Origin: Hemicentrotus pulcherrimus
Lineage: Eukaryota > Echinodermata > Echinoidea > Camarodonta > Strongylocentrotidae
Length of the DNA: 20,236 nt
Direction of reading: 5' to 3'
Assembly (NCBI GenBank): GCA_003118195.1
Contig: BEXV01000159.1
Coordinates: 297,992-318,227 of the forward strand
Notes under the pieces: model-generated
Seen by the model: the letters and a program-made list of their open reading frames with translations, nothing else
Told to the model about the DNA's origin: nothing
Databases searched by the model: none
Program-made: the position numbers and the translations under genes
Shown here: positions 1 through 8,300 of the stretch, piece after piece
Position numbering within the stretch: position 1 is the stretch's first letter
Layout of the letters: every line of letters begins with the position of its first letter

Positions 1-75
1 CAAAAAAAAAAAAAAAAAAATCCCCCAAAATTCAAAAAAATTCCAAAAAATTCCAAAAAATTATAAAAAAACATG
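1..75. repeat. A-rich low-complexity tract
   Basis: A run of about 20 A residues is followed by CCCCC and then by short A-rich units of the form AAAAATTCC repeated several times. It could be the A-rich tail of a retroelement that extends beyond the left edge of the window, or a simple repeat. No coding potential is visible. Confidence 0.7.
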
Positions 76-342
76 GCGTCCGAATATTCGAGTATTCGCT
101 TGTTAGCATGGGAGTGTACTTGGGTATCTCATTACACTGTTGTGCACAGTCTTAGTATTAACCGCACAATATCTTACCTTTTAGGGCCAGTACCTAGTTA
201 AGATCATAGTTGTTGGTTGACATTTGATAATAGGCTTTTTTGGCTTCATTGTGATATGTCCCAACTAATTCCATCCATTTCCTAAACTGACTTTAGGTGG
301 AGGCAATGATAGCAGACGCAGTCACATTTTTCTTGTCTAAAT

Positions 343-697
343 AAGGGTAGTGTCGTGGTCGAGTTGTTTAAGGCGCTTGACTGGAGATGCAAAGGTCGAG
401 TGTTCGATTCCCAACACGGCACTAATATCCTTTGGCAAGATATTAACCTGCACTTGCTAATCTCCACCCAGGTGTCAAATGGGTACTCGGTAGGATGTGG
501 CCGTCATTGTTTGTCAAACAGCTTGTGAGCGTCACGTAACGCCCGGCTGGAATGCTCCCCAGGGAGTGGAGATTGTGCACACAGTGTGTGTGGGCAAGCA
601 CGGAATCCAATGATCGGGGTAATGGTATATTTGTAAAGCGCTTAAAGACATTTGTATTAAGCGCTATATAAAAATTAGATATTATTATTGTTAATAT
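343..697 (+). mobile_element. tRNA-derived SINE with an L2-type LINE tail
   Basis: The 5' head (350-422) resembles a tRNA gene. Its ends GTGTCGT and ACGGCAC can pair as a 7-bp acceptor stem with one G-T pair, an A box lies at 356-366 (TGGTCGAGTTG), and a B box core GTTCGATTC lies at 402-410. A body of about 200 bp with no tRNA similarity follows. The 3' end (about 620-697) has two AAGCGCT motifs that can form a stem, then GCGCTATATAAAA and a short ATT-repeat tail, as in SINEs mobilised by L2/CR1-type LINEs. The A and B boxes would act as an internal RNA polymerase III promoter. The exact 5' boundary and flanking target-site duplications are not clear. I do not assign it to a named family. Confidence 0.8.
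350..422 (+). promoter_or_regulatory. Internal Pol III promoter (A and B boxes) of the SINE head
   Basis: The A box TGGTCGAGTTG at 356-366 and the B box GTTCGATTC at 402-410 are spaced as in type 2 Pol III promoters. The region is tRNA-like, but no clean anticodon stem can be drawn, so it is a decayed tRNA-derived head and not a functional tRNA gene. Confidence 0.65.
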
Positions 698-2472
698 GAT
701 TAATGATATAAAGCGTAGATCTACAAAGAGCATGATAGAAAATGACAGATTATGCATTATTATTCACCTCTTTAAATCACATTCATTTTCAGAATATACC
801 CAGGATTCAAGCATAATGAGTTACAAGTAACAAAATATATCATTAGTATTCAGTTTACAGTGTATATACATTTTGGTTGCCTTTCTTGGTCCCCCATGAA
901 TGGTATTTAATGTCTGGTAATTCAGAAATTGTTCAAAAATGGTGATGAGAAGCAAGGTTATACAATGGCGTGGTATTCCTTTGAAAGAGGCTCTCATCTA
1001 TAATTTTATTTTTAGGCCTAGATGTATTTGTATCATGCTACAAATATAGCTTTAACAAAATTAAGTTCTTTATTTATTCCTCAAGGCTATAAATTATGAA
1101 CTTTAATTTGTCTTTAAATTCACTAAGATATATTTTGTTACATCCAATTGATACAAAAGTGATAATGATAACGACAACAACAACAATAATAATGATTATA
1201 ATAATATATCATGTACCCGTACATGTACAATGTACTTTCAAAACTATGTAAAGAAAATGAGGTAGTACCTCAATGCATGTTTTTATACAGGGCATTACTT
1301 TGATTAATCCATGCTAGATCTCACCTTGATAGAGGCTCAGAAGGGTCAAGTTTAAACTAATAATCCCTGGCCTAACTGGTTCATGGAGCTTACTTCCTTC
1401 TCAAGTCCCACTCTCTATCCACACACTCTTGCATACAGTACATGTAAAGCATTGTTTCTGGTTCACAGATGATAACTATATACAGGAAATTATTTAAGGA
1501 AAACCCTGAATTAAGAATTAACATGACATGTTTTAATTTGGATCATTGTAATTCATGATCATAACAAGGAACTTGAACAAATGTAAACATGAGCTGTGTT
1601 TATTTATATAGGATGGAGGGTTGCATTTGTGAGCTCAAACAATATAATGACAAAGAATATATCCTGCCAGGTAAACATAAATAATAATAATTGGCCTACA
1701 GGAACGTCATGCACATTGCAATTAATTACTCATTCATTGGATTTATTGAGTAATGTTTTGTTCCTGAATATTTAGAGAAGTTAATAAATGAACAAGAACT
1801 CTCTTAATTACAGTGGATTATTTTTTAGTCTGTGTCCACACTATTTATACTAAATGGAGGGAACTATTCCCCCTCCCCCCCTCCATTAGATTCACACGCT
1901 TTGCCAGCATTTATTTTTAGAGCAAGAAATAGCTATTATTACCTATTTAGTTTAACATCAAAATCACAACCTCCACTTTGAACGATTGAGACAAATACCT
2001 TTTCCATGCAAGAAGTGTACTTACATGTACATGTAAAGTAGCATAAAATTCAGTATAGTGGATGAGCATTGTTCTTAGACATTAAATTGTATTGATTAAT
2101 ATAAAAAAAGTTATCTTTGGCAAGCTGATAAATAATTTAAAGGGCAAGGTAAATGCTGATTTTCTCCCAAGTGCCTACTTCCTTGGGGCCTTAGGGTACT
2201 ATTGAAAGTATAGTATGGATAATATATTATTATCGGTCCTTTAAAAAGAAAAGACCCTCTTGAGTCATTTGGAAAAAGTGACATCGTTTTATACATTGGA
2301 ACAAATGGGAAAGTTGTCTGGCAGTACATCAGTGACATTACCCATTCAGCCAATTACAAGTTCTCATACGGTTAGCGATTACAAATTTCAAAATTGTTAT
2401 TTCAAAATTCTTCATAAATGTCTTATCTGCTTTTCTGAATGTTCTGCTTACTTTTAAAGTTGTTTGCTCTCA
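698..2472. other. Non-coding AT-rich stretch, no gene seen
   Basis: No exon with coding character or paired splice sites was recognised. It contains a short (A/C)AA and AAT simple-repeat patch near 1165-1200, several ACATGTAC palindromes (for example near 1215-1230), and a small hairpin near 1853-1887 pairing ATGGAGGG with CCCTCCAT. It is most simply read as intron 1 or upstream DNA of the makorin gene. Confidence 0.5.
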
Positions 2473-2825
2473 AAGGAAACCTCACCCCAAGAAATAACTT
2501 AACTTTTTCTGAGAGGTTTATTATATTTTTTCCCATTAACCTACAAGATTTCCCACTCAAGTGTATGACTAAGAGAGGCATAACGCCAGAACAATGTACA
2601 GTTTTTACAGCACGACATGGGCATCGCCATTTTCTTGATAACGTGACGTACTATGTGAAGTCATTTATCAAGTAACTTAGCCTAGGTATTCAAATTTATG
2701 GATGCTTCCTTCCCAGGTGTGTTTGGTGATGAAGTGTTTCATTTACCTGCTATTATGTATTATCTTTGCCAGAACACAAATTGCATAAATAAATAAGCTG
2801 GTGATCTTCTGGGGTGAAGGTTTCT
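2473..2825. mobile_element. MITE-like element with about 16-bp terminal inverted repeats
   Basis: The left end AAGGAAACCTCACCCCA (2473-2489) is an inverted match to the right end TGGGGTGAAGGTTTCT (2810-2825), with one indel and about one mismatch. The interior of about 320 bp has no transposase-like reading frame. The open frame at 2439-2675 runs across the left terminus and shows no recognisable domain, so I treat it as chance. Short length, terminal inverted repeats and no coding capacity fit a non-autonomous DNA transposon. Target-site duplication is not clear. Confidence 0.6.
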
Positions 2826-3600
2826 CATAAATTAAACAGATTTTTCAACTGCTATATTTTAGTATTTTAAAATGAATAAGTTACAATTATTCCCTTCTCA
2901 GCTATGATTTTTCCAAATTGAAAAGAAAAGTTTTTTTTCATTGATTTAAAAGTCTTCCAGACTAAAGCCTGCACAACTTCAACTGGTACATCACATTTTC
3001 AAGAAAATGGCTGCGCCCATGTCATGTCACATCATGCTTTATAATATCTTCAATTATCTCTTGTACACTTTCTTAATGAATATTGTACATAAAAGGGCAG
3101 GAACACATCTCATTTTTCAGACTACCTAGGCTACATGTTCATTTATTCTTTGGGGCTAGGTTTCCTCTAAGCCTGGATTTACTTTTAAATGAAAACATTA
3201 GTGCAAGGAGCTACAGTATGTGCTTACTAGAGAAGTGTCTTATATTTGTGCAATAAAGGGCTTACTACCGGTATTTAAAGCAGTATGATATACTATGCAT
3301 ACATTAACATGTACATTACACAAATATTTCATTTAGTATGTAATGAGTTTACTGTATGTGTACACTTCCTGTAGATCATTGCCATCTAGGTCTTGGCTAG
3401 GCAATAGTGTGAGTACATACAGTTTTACACACACACACCCCCCACGCACATATCAATCATGCATTCTTAAAACACTACATACAACCCACTAATATCAAGG
3501 AATCAAAATGTACATTTCAGGACATTTGGGATCATACTGGCTTACTTGTATCAAGATTAATCTTCTCCCTAGTATCAAATGTGAATGTCCTATATATAAT
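2826..3600. other. Non-coding AT-rich stretch, no gene seen
   Basis: No open frame of interest, no tRNA or rRNA, and no strong inverted repeat was seen. A short CA-rich patch lies near 3425-3450. Confidence 0.5.
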
Positions 3601-3750
3601 GGCCCTGTCTTATAAACAGTTGTGCGATTAATCACAACTTATTTGTGATTGATATCAACCGCAACTATGTACATGCATGTACATAAGAGACAAGTGAAAA
3701 CAAACTTGCGATTGATTCAGATCAATCGCAACTCTTTATAAGAAGGGGCC
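3601..3750. mobile_element. 150-bp MITE-like element with nested palindromes
   Basis: The ends are inverted copies: GGCCCTGTCTTATAA at the left pairs with TTATAAGAAGGGGCC at the right, and the similarity continues inward through GTTGYGATTRATC. Two further palindromes lie inside: AATCACAA/TTGTGATT around 3630-3650, and a perfect 11-bp stem TTGCGATTGAT/ATCAATCGCAA with a 4-nt loop at 3706-3731. Both flanks are ATATAT-rich and could be a degraded target-site duplication. There is no coding capacity, so this is most likely a non-autonomous DNA element. Confidence 0.75.
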
Positions 3751-4178
3751 ATATATGTATTTTAAACAATATAGCATGTATGGTAAAGACTAAAGAGTTG
3801 TATTACATACGTATGTACAATAGCCTACATACATGTTGATAGGGTACCGGTACCTAGTCTTATACCTATTTTTTAAGAATATCGCAGATTTGCAAAAGAA
3901 CTTTTATTTTGAGTCTTCCCAGAAGTCTACAAGACAATATATTGTTATTACATGTACAGTAGGCCTACATGTAGGTATGCACTGACCTTGCAAGCTTGTA
4001 AATGATTTTAAATTGTCTGTCTTGAGTGGCATGGAGCATGATCCCAACGGTTGGGGTAACCGAGTAGTGAGATTACCATGCATGTGTTAGTCACAAATAT
4101 CTCTTTTGAATCATACTTGTATTGATTACATACTGCTGCTTTGTTTATTAAAGGTACTATGTCCCATTTGCAGGCCAC

Positions 4179-4715
4179 AAAAAATGAAAAGGTTAAATTC
4201 CAATGGCATTTAAAAGATAATACTAATTTAGAACTTCCCTACAAAAAAGGGGGCTTAAAATTGTCTTTAAGTGGAAAAATAATGACTTTTAGTTGTTGAA
4301 TCGACTTAAGAGCTAATGCTATGGTCACATTACCCAAAATGAGCCTGCTCGGCGACCGAGCGGCGAGTTTTTTTACCAATTCTGTCCGGCGGCTGTCCGG
4401 CCACCAAGCGGCATTGCTCGGTCGCCGCTGAAGTTTTAAGCGCAGAGTTAAAATTTGGCCGGCGCCTGCTCATTTTTCACTCGTCGCCCAAAATATGCTC
4501 GGTGCCTGGGCGGTCGCCGCCCGGCACCGACCTAATTGCTGGGCGATTCCTAAATTCCAGCAGCGACCGAGCAGGCTACTGATCGGTCGGTCATTGCTCA
4601 GATTTGTGACCATAGCTTTAGAGCCAGTAAGTAATAGTCTGATTTTCAGACCATTGTACCAGATGGTCATACGTTTTATGTTGTGCAAAGATTCAATCAG
4701 TTTAATTTTGACCAT
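4179..4715 (+). repeat. Dispersed repeat, copy A (interrupted by a nested element)
   Basis: The segments 4179-4313 and about 4620-4715 match, in reverse complement, the continuous segment 8039-8268 at roughly 85 percent identity by eye. The outer ends of copy A (AAGGTACTATG near 4151 and CATGTACCCTT near 4757) look like degenerate terminal inverted repeats, so the parent may itself be an older MITE-like element. It carries no credible coding sequence. Confidence 0.8.
4316..4618. mobile_element. GC-rich nested inverted-repeat element
   Basis: The ends GCTATGGTCACA (4318-4329) and TGTGACCATAGC (4605-4616) are perfect 12-bp inverted repeats, extendable to 14 bp with one mismatch. They are bracketed by TA at 4314-4315 and 4619-4620. 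Subterminal inverted repeats follow: CCTGCTCGG near 4346 against CCGAGCAGG near 4566. The interior is far more GC-rich than its surroundings and full of CGGC/GCCG-containing palindromes. The related copy at 8039-8268 lacks this block, which shows directly that it is an insertion. The open frames on both strands here are by-products of the GC-rich palindromes. Confidence 0.85.
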
Positions 4716-5252
4716 CACAATACTGTAAGTGGGTTATTGATGTAGACAAAGGCTCATGTACCCTTAACAGCTCATTTTATGTACCGGTATGTTATAACCA
4801 AAGAAGAAGAAGTCACTTAATGGTGTCTGACAGTGAAGTCTAGCAAGGAAACAGGTTTCCTTGCATAATTTGAATATTAGGACACTGCTAACGTTTAAAT
4901 TGCACAGATAGGATACACATGACATATTCATAATTCTTGCAAAGTTCTATAGAATTTGATGTTGGCTGCAAAAGGGACATAATATCTTTAAAGCAAACTG
5001 TATACATGTACGAGGTGAAGAGTGACATCCTAATTAATTTGTTTATAAGTTTGAGAATGTGACTGTATATATAATCAAATATTTTAGTGAAAATTTGTTC
5101 CAACAGGTACTTCATTTAAGGGTTTAACTTATACATGTACCTTACATGTTGGAAATGCTGATACATGTATTTTGAGTAGCAGTATATTTTCAGTTGTTTT
5201 GCCATTGTAATGTTTCTGTTTCATTCTTGATGTTTACTTGTTTAATCCACAG

Positions 5253-5381
5253 ATACTTTCTGCACGGTCTGTGCAAGGAAGGAGATGCGTGCCCCTATGC
5301 TCACAACAGATCTAAATCTGTGAAGAATAATGTATGTCGCTACTACCTCCAAGGGAAATGCCACTATGGAGCCAGCTGCAA
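5253..5381 (+). CDS. MKRN1: Makorin exon 2: CCCH zinc fingers 1 and 2
   Basis: The acceptor TTTAATCCACAG precedes the exon and the donor AA|GTAAGC ends it. The first base completes an Arg codon begun in the missing exon 1, and the last two bases form a Lys codon with the first base of exon 3. It encodes [18 protein letters not shown] (finger 1, whose first Cys must come from exon 1) and [16 protein letters not shown] (finger 2, whose final His comes from exon 3 as KFQH). The split finger confirms the splice. CCCH fingers in this family bind RNA. Confidence 0.93.
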
Positions 5382-8300
5382 GTAAGCAAAACCATTTGCC
5401 ATTGTCAGTCCATTCTTAAAGTGACTCAGTAACATTGCAACAGATTCTGAAACAAGATCCTGGATTTAGCCTATGCTGCAATCATAATTATAAACCTTTA
5501 GGTCAGAAATGAATCCCATGACTTTTACAAGCCAAGCGCATGTCTGATCATGTTTGGAATTAAAAATTTCAAAAACCGTTTTCCCAACGTTTTTTTATGA
5601 CACTACAGTCTGTTGGGGAAAATGAGTGTGGTAAATGAGTGTGGTAAAACCGGTCACTCAAAGATTTTTACTTTTTTGGGGCACTTCATGACCATTTTGA
5701 AGCGCAATTTTTTTAGGGCTTCAATATTACACCATATCACAGACACTCATTATGAACATGACTGACAAAGAAAACGGACAAAATATAAAGTTCCTCAGGT
5801 AGACAAAGGAAGATCCCTTGACTGCTATTATGTAAAAATGTGTAGAACAGGTGTCACATGCATCTCAGATTTAACATTGTTAAATGATGCCTTTAAAGTA
5901 GTCACCCCAAAGAAAATTCACAACAACTGATAATTATGGACAAATTATAAATGGATGGAAAGATTTTCTCTTCAAAAAAACAAATAATTTGCTGAAAAAT
6001 CATATCATGGAAAGGCGTAAAATGCTTTGTGGCTAGCTATGTCTCGCATGTGACGTCACAAATCTTAATGCTTTACGGAGGACCGCTGAAGGCAGAAAAT
6101 CTGTATCTCAAAATTAACATTTTTGAGAGATGATAACTGGGGGCTCCAAACATATTTTGAAGAGGCAAGTTGTTTTACTTGATCAGTAAGGCTTCCCCTT
6201 CGCAATGATATGATTTTGCATCAATTCAAAACACTTTTGATTATTCAGGTGACTACTTTAAAGCATTTAGGAGTGGCTAGTTAGAGTGATACATCATACA
6301 TCCCCTTGGAATGATTATGTAGATAACATGATTTTTCTAATTGAGATTATTAGCAAGATGTGCATACAATTTTATAGGACTACTGTATGTATATGCATGT
6401 GTGTATATACCTAAAATGCTTTTGACATGGGTTTCCATCCTGTAGCATTTTATATGTGGCCTTCTTTTAAGCTCCTGTCAAGGCAGGGACCTTTGTTTGG
6501 ATATACATGTAGGCTATGACCTGGACTACCCTTTGTATGTTGGTGTTGTGCGTAAAATTTTCCTCATGGGTGCATTGCACATTGCTTTGATATTCTAAAA
6601 AGTGATTTAGAGGTTCATGTATGAGGAATAAGCAGTGCAAAATTACATTTCGTAGCAATAAAAGGATTGTGACATTGTGACAGAGGATGAACCAAACAAT
6701 TCTCACTCCAACAGTGGTAGAAAACTTTTGTGGGATGTGACATAAAATCCAGATATTTTAGCCTACCGGTGATGTTTTTTTGTTTGTTTTTTTCTCTCTT
6801 TTTTTTAGGAGTTCAGTCAACAAGGTAGTTTAATCTCAAGCCTTTCTTGCAGTTCAAAGACTATTGTTTGAAAACCAATAATCTTCTATAAAGCTCAATG
6901 CTTGTTGTTATTCCATATGTCTACTCTTTAATCGCCTCAGAACAACACTCTAGATTGCCATACAGTTTGGAGTGTAGTAGGCATTCATGTTACACTGTGT
7001 TTGTGTGCGACGATGGACTACTGTGACAGACTACATGTTTGTTTCATTGACCATCCACATCTAGTAGAGGGTTAATACTGGTGGGTGTTATGTTGAGGAT
7101 TATTAATGAGTACAATACTCTTTGGTACAGGTTCCAGCATGTAGTCCCTACCAACAACAACATGCCCCAGAAGAACATCTCACCAGCTCCTCTGCCTGTG
7201 TCAACTAAAGGGACTACCATAGAGAGTAAGCTGACCACACTGCGGTTGAACGGCCACAACTCACCCACTGACAAAGAGGCTAGCAAGTACTCCATGAAGG
7301 ATCTCATTCATGCCAAAGAATTTGTCCCAGGTCAACCTTTCCAGGGCACCTGTGAGTTAAATTTCTTTCTTGATTGTACATTTGAAGAAGTTATATTCAT
7401 CTTAAATAACCAAAATTATACGGTAAGTAATTTCTTTAGGGTTTAATTCTCTCTACCTGTAGGCTCTATGCAAGTGTTTGAAATTTCTATTGTACATGAG
7501 AGCAGTTTTAAATGAACCAAAATCATACGGTAAGTGATTTTTTTAGGGTTTAATTCTCCCTACCTGTAGGCTCTATGCAAGTGTTTGAAATTTCTATTGT
7601 ACATGTACATGAGAGCAGTTTTTAATAGTTACTTGTTGAATTTGTTGTTTTTCAGATTGCATAATTGAAAAGTTTATGTTGACAGCATCATGGAACCAGA
7701 TCACATATTTAGGCTTTAACATTATGTCAACCCATAGTGTAATATAGATATCTAAAAAGATAACCAATAAAATAAAAAGGATACAAACACAAGATGAATT
7801 TTCAAAATGCGAAATGTAGATAAACAAGTACAATAGTTCCATGTATTTTAGGCTTCTACTGATCTTACAAATAATATAAAAACTTTCCAGCACTTCTGTG
7901 GACATTATCAAGCAGTTTTCTTAGTACAGTTTCTTGCTGTCTGCTGCCTCAAGATCACTAGAGCAAAGACAGTTGTCTATATATCTCTACTTTGTGGACT
8001 TCAGGTGCCAAAAAACAGAGGCAAATGTCTCTTTAAATGGCCAAAATTAAACTGATTGAAACTTTGCGCAGTATAAAATGTACGACCATTCTGTACAATG
8101 GTCTGAAAATCAGACTATTACTTACTGGCTCTCAAGCTCTTAGGTCAATTCGACAACTAATAGTCGTTATTTTCCCACTTAAAGACATTTTCAAGCCCCC
8201 CTTTTTAAGGAAAGTTTTAATTTAGTATTATCTTTCAAATGCCGTTGGAATTTAACCTTATCATTTTTTTTTTGTCCTATGTATCCTCATCTTTATTATG

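Noticed and set aside
73..201. An ATG at 73 starting a short open frame (MASEYSS...), considered as makorin exon 1.
   Set aside because: It has no makorin-like residues, no donor giving the required phase and Cys, and ends in a stop codon near 200. The true exon 1 was not found in 1-5252.
350..422. A genuine tRNA gene at the SINE head.
   Set aside because: The acceptor stem and A/B boxes are present, but the anticodon arm does not form a clean stem and the sequence continues into a SINE body and tail.
4470..4728. Open frames of 77-82 residues on both strands in the GC-rich block.
   Set aside because: They cross the terminus of the nested inverted-repeat element, show no conserved domain, and exist because GC-rich sequence has few stop codons.
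6809..6824. A possible 16-nt microexon in intron 2, preceded by a very strong polypyrimidine tract and AG and followed by AAG|GTAGTT.
   Set aside because: Including 16 nt would shift the frame of exon 3 and destroy the completion of CCCH finger 2 (KFQH). Direct joining of 5381 to 7131 restores the conserved finger exactly.
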